DNA from: Mycogone perniciosa
Lineage: Eukaryota; Ascomycota; Sordariomycetes; Hypocreales; Hypocreaceae
Assembly (NCBI GenBank): GCA_025331125.1
Contig: JAOALB010000097.1
Span: 62,001-126,000, forward strand
Direction: 5' to 3'
DNA: 64,000 nucleotides
Shown: piece by piece, positions 1 through 14,500 of the stretch
Position numbering within the stretch: the stretch's first letter is position 1
Layout: every line of letters starts with the position of its first letter
Notes under the pieces: model-generated
The model's database searches: none
What the model saw: only the letters and a program-made list of their open reading frames with translations
Told to the model about the DNA's origin: nothing
Translations under genes and position numbers: made by a program

Positions 1-2540
1 CAACACGCAGGCCACGAATCTTGATCTGCGTGTCTTTACGGGTTGAAAACTCGATAGTGCCATCCAAATTATAATAGCAGAGATCACCAGACTTGTAGAG
101 CCTATTCCAGTGTGTTGAATTCGGACGAAGTGCCCACTCAGGGGATGGCACGATGGAAGAATTAGTACGTTCTGGGTCTGCAAGATACTCCCGCAAGAGA
201 GTCGGGCCTTGGATAACGACTTCACCAAGGGTACCAGTTGGTGCAAGGCGTTGAGGATCCTCAGGATCCACGATCCAGCAGAAGCCGCCAATAGGGCGTC
301 CGATCGTAAGAGGCGATTCGTCAACGGATTTCCACTCATGCAAGGTGCTGAATACACAAGTCTCTGCAGGTCCCCAGCCGTTGACCAAGCGGACCTTACC
401 AAACCAGGCACTAAGCACATCACGAGGGACTGCCTCACCTGCTAGCAATAGAAGTTCTAGGCCAGGAACATCGTCTGGGCTAAGAGTCCGGACAAATGAA
501 GGCGTGAGGAAGGCCCAGTTGATTTGCATATCTTGAATGAATTGTGTAAGTCCATTCATCCTAGTATGCTCGGATGGAATGCATAGGCATGCACCCGTAA
601 TAAGAGGAGCGATAATTTCACCAATTGATAGATCGAAGACAAAGGCCGCGAACTGAAGCATCCGGACATCTGGTGTCAAACCAAGCCGCTTGACGATTGC
701 CGTTTGGCTCGTGCAGACAGACCCGTGCTGCATAACTAGGCCCTTGGGAGTGCCCGTGCTACCAGACGTAAAGAGGACATAGACAGCGTTGTTTGAAGAT
801 ACCTCGGTCGTTGGGCCTTGCTGGCTATCTATATGTTGTGAAAGCTTTTTGTCAAGTTCAGGCGTAACTTCAACCACAGACTCGACAAGGTCAGAGCATA
901 GGTCAACGTTTGCCGACGAACAGAGCGCAATCTTGGCCTGTGTTTGCTTGACAACCTGTTGGAGGCGCTGTAGGGGATTCGAAGGATCAAGCGGCACCCA
1001 GGCAGCGCCAGCCTTGTTAATAGCCAAAATGGACACGAAGAACCAAGCGGACTTTTCGAAGCACACATGAATTAGGTCATCCGTCTTAATGTCGTATGTG
1101 CAAGTGAGGTAATTAGCAAGACGGTTAGCTGCACGGTTCAGTTGGGAATAAGTAAAATCACCATCCCAAGCACGGATGGCGAGAGCGTCAGGACGATAGT
1201 CAGCTTGTTCCTCGATGAGCTTGTGGACGCAAGAGTCGATAATGTCAGGAACTTCAGAGTTAAACTTATACGATTGCTCAACATCCCACTGAGAGGCGAT
1301 GGAGAGCCCTCCTAGAGTGTGGTCGGGTTGCGATGCAGCGAGCTGCTCGACGACATGTTTAAACTGTTCACACAATGCGAAAAGTTGTTGCTCTGGGACA
1401 CAGAGCGAGTTATAGATCAGAACAAGTTTGACGAGCTCCTTGTTCAATTGAGCTTGGAGAACGAGTGGATAGGTGAAGTAATTTTGCATACCGTCCATAT
1501 CGTTCTCTGCAGTCTCATCAACAGCCAAGAGCGTGTCGTCATCGTTGTCGCTATATGAGAAAAGCTGGAGTGGCTGGATGACAAGCAAGCTAGTGAAGTC
1601 GCATGCGTCTCTAGTATTGTCATTAAGCTTGCGAATGTTCTGGAGACCAAACTGTTCATAGGCCACCATCTCCATAGCCTGAGTTTGGACGTCCTCAAGG
1701 AAGTTAGTAATGGGCTTCTGGTGGTGAAGATGAATCCGGACAGGCACAGTAGCAATAACTGGCCCAGGCATTTCCGTTAAGCCGGCGAGTGGTGCTTGTC
1801 GGCCTGAGACAGTGGTGCCGAAGCATACATCATTAGTATCACAATAGCGTGCTAGGACTATTGCCCAAGCAGCGCGCATGATAGTGGCTGTCGTGATACT
1901 GGTGGTGCTCTGTGGAAGTTGGATTTCCGCTCTCATTAGCCGTGTAACATCGGACTTGCTAGCGAAGTCAACTGATGTGGACGGGAACGTTGCTTTCCTA
2001 GCCTCATAGAGCTGCTTTGTCCAGTAACTGCTAGCGGCTTGGTGATCAAGTTCCAATGTGTACTTGATGAAATGGGAGTATGGAGCAAGACTGGCAAGCT
2101 CGAGGCCTCTGTAAGCACGATGTAGGGTTTGGAGGACAATAGGTATTGTCCATCCGTCAAACACGGCGTGGTGCATGCTCCAAGAAAAGTATATTTCTTG
2201 CCCGTCCTCAATGATACCATAACGACATAGACGAGAGCCATAGCCCATTTCCATATTTTGTGTTGCGCGTATGTAGGATTGGAGTGTCATTCCCTGGGTA
2301 GAATCCCACATAATATCTTCCTTCACAACAATCTGGACTGACATGGTGCCAAGTCTGATGATTCTTGTCCGTAGGTTGGCGCAGTGATTGATGGTATGGT
2401 GCCATGCCACCTTTAGCTGGGAAACATCGACATGTGATGGGATACGGTAGTGGTATTTTGCGATATACGACCCAGGTTGTTTAACAGCCAATGCCATCAG
2501 ACCTTCCTGCAGTGAAGCACAAGGATAGGCATCTTCAATC
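1..2540 (-). other. NRPS module 12, partial (C and most of A), pocket DLGFLAGVFK, Aib/Iva-type
   Basis: C domain complete with HHAVFDG near 2153-2174. A domain shows SGSTGTPKG near 750, FDLSIGEI, INWAFLTPSF, NGWGPAETCVF and YKSGDLCYYN, then stops at base 1 inside A8 (RKDTQIKIRGLRV). The K517-bearing A10 and the T domain lie outside the window. Expected substrate Aib or isovaline, adjacent to Pro from module 11. Confidence 0.87.
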
Positions 2541-5500
2541 ACTAAATCATCAGAAAGACCAAGGGTGGACCTTGTAGAACTGCCGAGAACCAACTCCTGA
2601 TAAGACTGGTCAAGCAACGAGAAATGTGCAATAGAAATGATCTCTTCTATCTTATCAGTCGTTGCAGCCATTGCCATTGCTGATAGTCGTGGATCTTGGA
2701 ATATTGTAGCCACTGTGAGACCAATGTCATTCTGCTGAGCCAGCGTCGTGAGTCGGATTGCGCTGACAGAGTCGCCTCCAAGACGTAAGAAACTATCATT
2801 CTTGCCGATAGCTCTGGCTTCAAGATGCAGGACTTCAGCCCAGAGGTCTCTGAGTTTGAACTCCATAGGTGTAGTCGGTGGTTCGCTTTTGCCAGAGTCG
2901 GGTGAAAACCGGAGGCGATCTTGCGCAGACATGTCGTGAGAATGAGCAACAAGACCGCGTCGGTTGACTTTGCCTGATGTGGTCTGATCTGGTTTGCCTT
3001 CAAATATGAGATAAGAGGATGGGATCATATATCCAGGTAGAACCATTGCCAGGGAGGTATCTAAATGCGACATTACCGCGCGAACCTTGTCGGAAACGTC
3101 AGCCATCAGGCGGAGAGACGACTGGGAAGCAGCAAGCCCATCGGTATACCAAAGGAAGGCCAGCAGACTGTCGTTTCCATCGTGCTTCACGACGTCCACG
3201 ATAGCACTCATGTTCTTTGGTAGGTACTCATGAAGGCGGGACTCAATCTCTCCGAGCTCAACACGTTGGCCGTGGAGCTTAATTTGAGTATCTTTGCGGC
3301 CCATATAGTCGAATGTTCCATCCGCATTACGACGAACCAAATCGCCGGTCCTGTACACTCTTCTAGGCTTGTTTCCAGTGCCAGGGAGCCAGTCAACATT
3401 GTTCATCCAGTTCGCAGCAACTTCGGTCCCAACATTCAAGTACCCACGAGCCAGCATAGGTGTCTCAATAAGCAGCTCACCGATGCAGCCAATAGGGACC
3501 AACTGCTTCGGGCTGCCAACTTCAACCGCCCAGAACGCACTCGAGATCGGATGCCCAAGGTTAGTTGATCGTCCAGACTTGCCTACAACTGAGTTCCAAG
3601 CACAGATAGACGCTTCCGCTGGACCGTAGAGGCCATGAAGCTGAACGGAGTCTTTCCAACGATTGGCGCATTTCTGGCTAATAGCTTCGCCACCTAAACA
3701 GACAGTCCTGAGAGTGGGGACCTCAGAAGGTGACAAGAGGTCGGCAACTGTAGGAGTAAGGAAGACCCAGTTTGCCTTGGTTGTGTTGATAGCGCCAGCG
3801 AGATCATTAAGACGGGCGTGATCAGAGGGAACACACAAGGTTCCCCCACGCATAAGGGTAACCAGGCAGTCTAAGACACCAACATCAAAAGTATAGGCCG
3901 AGAACTGGAAAACGCGGGTTCCAGGGCCAATATGCAGATCGGAACCGTAGGCATTGGCCGAGGAACAGATAGCGTTGTGCTGGATCACCATGCCCTTGGG
4001 CTTGCCAGTGCTTCCGGAAGTAAAGAGGACAACACAGGCATTATCGGGTTGGACGGAAGCAGACACGGGGCTGTCAGGAAGACTAGTCACAAGATCCCTG
4101 TCGACAGCGAGTATCGAGACGCCCATCTCTTGAAGAGCACTCTGGCAGCAAAGGCTAGTAACTGCAACAGTCGCACCTATATCTTCCAGAATACCCTTCA
4201 ATCTGGCTTGTGGCGCTTTAGGATCTAATGGGACGAACGCTCCGCCAGCCATTTCCACCGCAACCATTGCGATAACAGCCCACGCCGACTTGGGGAAGCA
4301 TAAAGGAACAAGTGACTCTGGGCCAACGTCAAGTTCCTGTAACTTGGACGCTAGTCGAGATGCAAAAATGCCAACTTGGGTGTATGTGAAGCTACCATCC
4401 CAAGAATCAATAGCGATTTTATCCGGCTGGTTTGTAATGCTGTCATTAATGAGCCAGTGGGTGCAAAAGTCCGTAGCGGGTACCAGCCTGCTTGACTGCA
4501 CAGCGTGTTCAAGATCCCGCGGTCCGACCAGAGAAATTGTGCCTAGTGCGGCATTATCTGGAGAAAGGAGCTGTTGGGTGACGTGATCGATGTGGTCAGA
4601 CACTGCCAGAACCTGAGCTTCGGTCAAAACATCCGAGTCGTAGAAGAGCTTTTGCTCAAATTTATCCTCATGCAGGCTGCTGATTAGGACTAGAGGATAG
4701 TTAAAGTAGTTCTCCATTGCCTCCATCGTCCGAGTCTCCGCTGCCTCATTGCGAACGAAAATGCTATCAGCAGAATCCGCAAGAGAGGAAAACTGTGAAG
4801 GCGGCTGTATAATAAGCAGACTTGAGAAGTCGCATGCTTCTCTAGCATCCTGGCTGACCTTGGAAATGCTTTGCAAGCCAAACTGCTCGTATGGCACCAT
4901 AGCAGTGGCTTGATTTTGGATATCCACTAGATATTGTGAAATGGGTACTGCATCACCGAGCTGGACTCTAACGGGAACCGTTGCAATCATAGGTCCAGCC
5001 ATGCCCTCCAGTCCAGGAACTGGCGCGTGACGACCAGAAATAGTTGTACCAAAGGTCACGTCATGAGAATCGCTATACCGAGCAAGCACAATAGCCCATG
5101 CAGCACGTAAGATTGACGCCTGTGTTACCGAGCTATGTGTGTGCCGGGAAAACGAAATGGTTGACTGGCAGATCTTGAATCCTGAAGAGCTTGGTCCGGG
5201 AGCCTGACGGGGAGGGAATGAAGCTCGCTGAGACCCAGACAGCTGAGTCTCCCAGAAAGAGGAAATAGCCGCATCATCAAGTTGCCTGGTATACCCAATG
5301 AAGGAAGAATAGGGCTGCAGAATCGGCTCCTCAGCACTGAGATAAATAGAGTACAGTGTCTTGAAAATAATGCCTATAGTCCAACCGTCATAGATAGAGT
5401 GGTGTGCTGACCAAATGAAGTAATTGACGTCTTGATCACGCACAATCGCATACCAGCAGAGAGGGGCACCATAGCCCATCGCCAAATCTCTCTGGCCGTT

Positions 5501-8500
5501 TGTGAGCGAGGCCAACGTCTGGTTCTCTGTGGACTCCCAATGGCGATCATTACTGACCACTAGTTGAATCGGAACGCCGTTCACGAGCACGATCCTGGTC
5601 CGCAGGTTGGCGCAGATATCAACAGTACGGTCCCAGGCGGCAACGAATCGATCAATGTTGAGATAGCCTGAAAGCTGATGGACGTACTTAGCAACGTAGG
5701 AGCCAGGCTGTTTCACAGTCAAGGCCATGAGACCTTCCTGTAGTGAGGTGCACGGATAGGCGTCTTCAATGACATTGTCACCAGAGAGGCCACATTGGTG
5801 ACGAATATTGTTTCCAAGAACTTGCTCGCGGAGGGAATCGGTTAAGAGGCTGAATGGAACAGCTTCGCTCTCTCCAGGCTGTTCGTTCAGCTGGGATGCC
5901 TTGGAGGCAACCGCAAAGAGTCTTGGATCATCAAATATGTCCTTCACAGCAACTGAAATACCTAGATCGCGAGCCTTAGACACGACATACATAGCAGTGA
6001 TTGAATCACCGCCAATCTGGAGGAAACTATCATCACGGCCAATCGATTCGGCAGCTATGCCCAAGATTTCAGCCCAGACTGACTGCAGCGTATACTCCAT
6101 TGTAGTCTGTGGTGCAATTTTCTTGCTGTTAACAAGGGAATAAGCTGCTAATTGCTCTTTTCCAATCATCGACGTTACACTTCGCAAAGTCTTTCTATCC
6201 AGCTTAGTCGAGGTGATGAATGGCATAAATTGGCATGGAATGAATAGGGTAGGGATCATGTACCGGGGCAGGGTAACGTTGAGTTTGCCAACCATCGATG
6301 AAACAAGTTGTTGCATTTCGTCTGTGAATGGCATGAAGATTTCTTCGGGGCTCTTGGGCACTATGACCTCTGTGGAATCGCTGAAGCAGAAGTAGGCAAC
6401 TAATGTCAAGCCTGTATCAGATTGGAAGACATCAACAGCAACTTGACGAGCGCCAGTCAATGTCTCACGAACGCGATGCTCAACCTCGCTCAGTTCTACT
6501 CGCAAACCACGAATTTTGACTTGAGTATCCTTACGAGTACAGAACTCGATAGTTCCATCAGAGTTGTAGAAGCAAAGGTCACCGGACTTATAGAAGCGAC
6601 TCCACAGCTGAGTATCACGGTATGGAGCCCACTCTGGTAATGAAGGCACAATCGCAGCCTTCGTTTTCTCAGGATCTGAGAGGTATTCACGTAATAGTGT
6701 AGGACCCTGGATGACAACTTCTCCTACTGTTCCAGTCGGTGCTAGGCGCTGCGGATTCTCTGGATCAACGATCCAGCAGAAACCACCGACTGGTTTTCCA
6801 ACTGTAAGAGGGGATTCGTCGAGTGATTGCCACTCGTGTAAGGTGCTAAAAACACAAGTCTCGGCTGGGCCCCAGCCATTAATAAGGCGAACCTTGCCGA
6901 ACCATGTCTCGAAAACATCGCGTGGGACAGCTTCGCCAGCGAGTAACACGAGTTCCAAGCTAGGGACATCAACAGGCTTAAGGGTTCGTGTAAAGGATGG
7001 GGTCAAGAATGCCCAGTTAATATCCATTTCTTGAATAAACCCCGTAAGCCCGTTTATTCGGGTGTGCTCTGATGGCACACAAATACAGGCTCCGGAGATC
7101 AATGGAGCCACAATCTCGCCAATTGATAAGTCGAAAACAAAGGCGGCAAACTGCAGCATCCTGACGCTCTCAGTGAGACCAAGCCGCTTGCTGATAGCTA
7201 CCTGGCTGGTGCACACGGAGCCATGTTCCATAACCAGTCCCTTGGGGACGCCAGTGCTACCCGATGTGAACAGAACATAGGCTGCATGGCGTGGAGAAGC
7301 TGCAACATCGGGTCCCTGGTTACTGGTACCATCACTGACATTGAGTTGAGCATCCAGTGCAGGGGAGACCTCGACAACATGTGTGACCAAAGCAGCGCAT
7401 TGCTCAACATTCTGGGAAGAGGCCAAAGCTACTCTTGCTCTAGTTTGAGATGCGACTTGTTGCTGACGTTGGAGTGGGTGAGACGGATCAATTGGCACCC
7501 AAGCAGCGCCGGCTTTATTGATGGCCAAAATTGCGATGAAGAACCAAGCAGACTTTTCGAAGCATACATGGACAAGGTCATGAGGCTTGACATCAGCTTC
7601 TGACACAAGATGATGGGCCAGCCTGTTGGCAGCGTTGTTGAGCTGCTTATAGGTAAGTTCTTGATCCCAGCCACGGACAGCAAAGGCTTCTGGGCGTATC
7701 TCGGCTTGATGTTCAACAAGCTTGTGGATGCAAGAGTCGATAATTTCTGGTTCTTCACTATTTACTCTCTGGGAGAATTCAAGATCCCAATTGCAGGACA
7801 CTGATAGAGCGCCAAGCTGCAGTTCCTGCTCTGACATGAGCTGCTTCATGATATGTTCAAACTGGTGAGACATCGCCAATATCTGTGATTCTGATAGAAC
7901 ACTTGAGTCATAGATGAAGACGAGGTTGACAAGTTCGTCATTCATATGACCTTGGATGACGAGAGGATACGTGAAATAGTTCTGTATCATGCTGTTCTCC
8001 TGGAAATCTCCCTCTACCGGCAATAGAAGAGAATTTTCATCGTTAACCAAGTGCTGTAACGGCTGAATGACAAGTAGACTCGAGAAATTGCAAGCGTCGC
8101 CAGCATCAGCGCTGAGCTTGGAAATTTCCTGCAAGCCGAACTGCTCAAAGGAAACCATATCCGAAGCTTGAGTTTGTATGTCATGAAGATAATCAGATAC
8201 ACGTTGGTGTCGGTCAAGTACAACTCGAATAGGTACCGTAGCAACTGCAGGGCCAGCCATGTCCGGCAAGCCTTGAACAGGGGCTTGTCGGCCTGATATA
8301 GTAGTTCCGAAGCATACATCATCGGAATCACAATACCGTGCGAGGAGTATAGCCCATGTTGATCGAAGTATCGTCGCCTTTGTAACGGAGGAGGCTGTTG
8401 CACTGGGCAGATCTATCCTTCGTTCTAAGAATTTGCTGCCATCGCCATTACTGCTTGAGGTGGATACCGGTGGGAACACAGCTCGCCTTGCACCATTAAG

Positions 8501-11500
8501 CTGCTTTCCCCAGTATTGTCTCGCTGAATCATTGTCAATGTTCATAACGTATTCAACGAACCTGTTGTATGGCTGGGGAGGAACCGGGGCGCGACCATCA
8601 TACAGCGTCTGGAACACGTCCAGCATGATGCGCATAGTCCAGCCATCAAAGACAGCATGATGAAGGGACCAGACAAAGTACAATTCGCCATTTTCCTCGA
8701 GAAGTGCATGGCGGCTCAAACGTGACCCATAGGTCATATTGGAGGAACTCACAGACTGCATGTATGATGCTAATGTCTCGCCTTCGGTTTGGTCCCATGC
8801 GATATCGTTTTCAATCACGATTTGGACGGTGGCGCTTCCAACCACAACAATTCGTGTACGTAGATTAGAGCACATCTTCAAGGTCTCTTCCCAGGCAGCC
8901 CGGAATCGAGGGAGATCGATGTTGTCATTCAAGCGATAGAGATACTTGGCAACATAGGATCCAGGCTGCCTTACTGTCAGTGCCATTAGACCTTCCTGAA
9001 GTTTTGTGCAAGGATAAGCATCCTCGATGACCAGATCACTTGTAAAGTCATAGTTGTGCCGCAAATCCTGGCCAAGAACTGATTGTTGAACAGACTCATC
9101 AATAAGCCCGAATTGTGGGATCGTTGAGGTCCTGCCGCTCTGCTCAACAGCAGTGGCTTTTTCAGCAATGGACAACAGCCGGGGATCGTCGAAAATATCA
9201 GCTACAGTCAGGGCAATACCATCCTCACGGGCAGCGGTCACGAGGTGAATGGCCATAATAGAATCACCGCCGATCTGTAGGAAGCTGTCATCTCGACCAA
9301 TAGACTCTAAGGGGAGATTGAGTATTTGGGCCCAGATGAACTGTAGACGCTCTTCCATCTCGGTCTTCGGGGCTTGCTTTTCTGCCTCGACGAGTGAATA
9401 GTTGGCGAGTTCTTCAGGGCTAAGCGCAAATGCTGTACTTTTCAGTTTCTTTCGGTCCAATTTCGCTGATGTCGTGAGCGGCATATAGTTGCAGGGGATG
9501 AAAGTCGTTGGAACCATATACTGTGGCAGGACAACCTTTAGCTGCCCGACCAAATTTCTGATGATCTTTTGCATGTCTGAATCGAGCGAAAGGAATAGAT
9601 CAGCACCCATGTCGTCAGTACCCATGCCTGGTTGTTGCGTGTTATCATTAAAGCAGATGAAAGCGACCAGATTTACACCAGCATCAGCTTTTAAAACGTC
9701 TACACCAACCTGACGTATGGCCTCTAGTTTCGCTCGGATGTGATGCTCAACTTCTCCAAGCTCCACTCGAAGACCACGAATCTTGATCTGTGTATCCTTA
9801 CGGCTAGAATATTGAATCGTGCCGTCCGGGTTATAGAAACCAAGATCGCCGGTCTTATAGAACCTGTTCCATCGGTGAGAGGTTCGATATGGTGCCCAGG
9901 ATGGGAGGCATGTCACAGTCGCTGCTGCCGTCTTCCGTGTATCACCAAGATATTCTCGCAGCAAATTTGGGCCCTGAATCACAATCTCACCAATACATCC
10001 AGTTGGAGCTAGGCGCTGTGGGTTTTCAGGATCTACAATCCAGCAAAGTCCTCCCACCGGGCGTCCTATAGTCAAGTGGGACTCGTTCAAGGATATCCAT
10101 TCGTGCAATGCGCCCAAAACACAGGCCTCGGTAGGGCCCCAACCATTCAAGAGTCGAAGCTTACCGAACCACACCTCAAACACGTCACGGCTAACAGCCT
10201 CGCCGCCGAGGATCAGGACCTCCAGAGAGGGGACGCTTTTGGGTTGTATAGTTCGGGCAAACGAGGGGGTGAAGAGCGCCCAAGTGACGCGTCTGTCCTG
10301 AATGTAGGTCGCCAAGGAATTCATCTGCGTATCCCAAGATGGGATACATACACAGCCTCCAGAAATCAGGGGAGCAATAATCTCACTGACTGAGGCATCG
10401 AACACGAAGGAAGCAAATTGTAGCATTCTAGTGTTGTTCGTAATGCCCAATTGCTTAGCAATATGAACTTGACTGCTACACATCGCGCCATGTTCCATGA
10501 TTACACCCTTTGGAGTGCCTGTGCTACCGGATGTAAAGATAATATATGCGATGTGCTGTGGTGTTACATTGGTTCCAGGAGCGTCCCGGCTATACTTTTC
10601 ATCCTTGGTCAACTTTGTATCAAGTGCAGGAGTGACGTCGAGAACTGTAGAAACCAAGCCTGTGCATTTTGAGTGGTGGGCGGCAGAGGTTAGTGCTAAA
10701 GCAGAACCAGTCTGCTCAACAATTTGTTGATGCCGTTCAGCAGGATGTGAGGGATCGAGTGGTGTCCAAGCAGCACCGGCTTTATTAATCGCCAGGATGG
10801 CAACGACGTACCAAGCCGACTTCTCGAAGCATACATGAATGATATCACCAACTTGCACGCCGAGGCATTGAACCAGATAGTTTGACAGCCTGTTGGCAGC
10901 GCGGTTGAGCTCTGTGTAGGTAAAAGAGCCGTCCCATGCATCAATTGCATGAGCATCAGGACAAATGTTAGTCTGCTGCTCGATGAGTGTGTGAATGCAA
11001 TCATCCCTAACTTCCGGAACGATCGTGTTTGCAGCTTTAGCAAAGTCAAGATCCCAGCTACTTGCGCGAGATAGTGTAGCAAGTGTATTAGCCTGTGGTG
11101 ATATGAGCTGCTGGACAACATGCTCAAATTGATGAGCTAGAGCATGAAGCTGCGACTGCACGAGGACTTCCGAATCGTATATCAAAGATAGTTCGACGCG
11201 GTCGTCCGATAGGATGGCCTGTGCAACGAGGGGATAGCTAAAGTAGTTATCATCAAATGCTGAGTGATCGCCATCATATGCCTCAATGAGAGAACCGTCG
11301 GAACCTTCACTAGAGTTGATTTTACCAGAGGGCTGAATGACCAACAGACTGGAGAAATCACAAGCATTCTTAGCATCAGGACTAATTTTGGCAATGTTCT
11401 GCAAGCCAAACTGCTCGTATGGAATCATAGCGGATGCTTGATTTTGGACATCTTGTAAGAAGCTAGAAACAAGCTGACCGGGATTCAGGCGAATTCTGAT

Positions 11501-14500
11501 AGGAATAGTTGCGATTGTTGGTCCAGTCATCTGGGTCAATCCAGGAATTGAAGCTTGGCGGCCTGAAACAGTCATGCCGAAACAAACGTCATCATTGTCG
11601 CCATACCGAGCTAGCACAAGGGCCCATGCAGCTCGGATGATGGTAGCCTTGGTAATGGAAGAAGGCATTGAATGAGGAATCTCTATCTTCTTGTTGAAGG
11701 TAATCGTGCCTTGGGAAATGCCTGTACGAACGCTTAGGTCAGGGAACGTAGTCTGCTTCACATCATCGAGCTGTGTCTTCCAATACTGGATGGAATCAGT
11801 ATGGTTTATCATCATGGAATACTTGATGAAGCCTGCATACGGCGCTGGAGGAGCAACCTCTAAGCCTTCATAGGTGCTGTAAAGCGTCTCCAGAAGAACG
11901 CTCATCGACCAACCATCAAAGATGGTGTGGTGCATAATACAGGCAAAGTAAGCCGCTTCGTGTTCTTCGATCAGAGCATAGCGGCAGAGCCTTGAACCGT
12001 AGCCCATCTCGATTGCCTGCATGCCTTGGAGGAATGTCTGGAGGTCAACTGCAGATGTTGGTTCCCATGAAATGTCATCCTTGACAATTGCTTGGATTGA
12101 TGACCCGTTGATGTGGATAATCCTTGTTCGAAGGGTGCTGCAAATGTCAAGTGTGCGCTCCCAGGAAAGTTTGAATCGATCGATGTCAACATATCGAGGC
12201 AGACGATAAACTTGTTTCGCGATGTAAGAGCCGGGCTGCTTAACTGCTAGAGCAATGAGACCCTCCTGAAGTTTGCTGCAAGGATAGGCGTCCTCGATAA
12301 CCGCGGTATCAGACAATGAACATTGCCGACTGACTTGGGCCAAAATTTCACCCACTTCATGGCTAGGGATGATGTCAAATGGCTGCACTTTGTCAAACAC
12401 CACGAAGCCATCTTCCAGAATAGCCTCTGCCATTTGTGCAAGCTGAGGACTTTGGAAAATCGTAGCCACGCTAAGGCTGAGATCGTAACGTTGGGCCAGT
12501 GAGACCAATTGGATAGCGGTGATGGAATCACCGCCCAATCTTAAGAAACTGTCATTCTTTCCGATTTCTTCAGCCGTAATCTGAAGGACCTGGGCCCAGA
12601 GGTCCCGTAGTCTAAACTCCATGGGCGTTGTTGGCGGCTCGTGCGTGCCAAGTTCAGGAGCAAATCGGAGACGGTCCTGAGCTGAGATGTTATAGGCGTG
12701 GCTAACGAGAGCTCGTCGGTTAACCTTGCCGGATGTGGTTTGCTCCGGCTTGCCATTGAAGATTAGGTATGAAGAAGGAACCATATATAATGGCAGTATC
12801 GTGGTGAGTGATGTGTCTACATGTATGATAGCGGCACGCGCTTCGTCTGAGATTGTGTCCATTAAATGTGCTGGCGCTTGAGAGCTCGAAGGGCCTTCGG
12901 TGTACCAGAGGAAAGCCAACAAGTTATCGGAGCCTTGGTCATCTTCAACAACGTCGACAATAGCCGCCATATCAGTCGGTAGGAACTCCTGAATCTGGGC
13001 TTCGATTTCGCCAAGTTCAACACGCTGACCATGGAGCTTGACTTGTGTATCTTTACGACCCATATAGTCGAATGTGCCATCAACATTGCGACGGACCAAA
13101 TCACCGGTCCTATATACTCGCTTTGGCTGAGCGTTGCCGGGAAGCCAATCCACGTTTCCCATCCAATTAGCAGCAACCTCCGCACTCACGTTCAAATATC
13201 CCCGAGCAAGCATCGGGCCCTCGATGAGCAGTTCGCCTATACATCCAATTGGCACCAGTCGTTTGGGGTCATGGACCTCAACAACCCAGAAAGCACTTGA
13301 AATTGGGTGTCCGAGATTCGTCGATCGCCCAGAGGTTCCTACTACAGAATTCCATGCACAGATTGACGCCTCTGCCGGGCCATAAAGACCATGTAGGCTA
13401 ACGTGGTTAACCCACCTATCAGCACATTTCTTGCTGATAGCCTCGCCACCAAGACAAACAATCTTGAGGGTCGGAACATCAGTAGGCTGGAGAAGGTCGG
13501 CAACAGTAGGCGTAAGGAAAACCCAGTCGGCTTTGGTTGCGTTAATGGCGCCGGTAAGGTTATTGAGGCGATCGTGGTCTGAAGGGATGCAGATACATGC
13601 GCCCCTCATAAGTGACACAAGACAATCTAAAACGCCAACATCGAATGTATACGCAGAGAACTGGAACACCCTTGTGCCGGGTCCAATATTAAGATTGGCT
13701 CCATAGGCATCACTAGATGAACACAGACTATTATGCTGGATGATCATGCCCTTAGGCTTACCCGTGCTGCCGGATGTAAAGAGAATGACGCTGGCGTTGT
13801 TAGGCTGCACCATAGATTGCAACTCAACGGGATCGAGCAACTGAGAAACAAGCACCTCGTCAACAACAATAACCTCTATGCCTAGATTCTGGATTGTTGC
13901 TTGGCAAGATGGACTAGCGACTGCTAAGGTGGCCTTGGTGTCTTGGAGAATACCTTGCAACCGGGTGGACGGCGCAGCAGGGTCGAGAGGGACAAAAGCA
14001 CCTCCAGCCATCTGAATAGCCACCATCGCAACCACGGCCCAGGTAGATTTAGGGAAGCATAGAGGAACTAGCGACTCAGGTCCAACGCCGTGTTCTCGTA
14101 ACTTTGATGCGAGCCGGGCAGCGAAGACACCGAGTTGGGCATATGTAAGATCTCTATCCCAAGAGATAATGGCAAGGTCTTTAGGCTGCGACTTGATGCG
14201 ATCCTGAATAAGCCAATGTGTGCATGATTCTGTAGCCGGACGCAGTCGAGATGCATTGATAGCCTGCTGAAGCTCCCAGGGCCCAATCGGAGAAACATCA
14301 CATTGCATACCGTTGTTGGCGAGAAGCTGCTGCATGACATGGTCAATGTGGTGTGACAGCGCCACTACCTGAGCTTTTGTGAGAACTGCTGAATTGTAGA
14401 ATAGCCGTTGATGAACCTCGTTTTCCCCAATGCTGCTGATGATGACTAGGGGGTAGTTGAAATAACTTTGCATCGCTTTCTCCGTCTTTGCTTGTTCAAT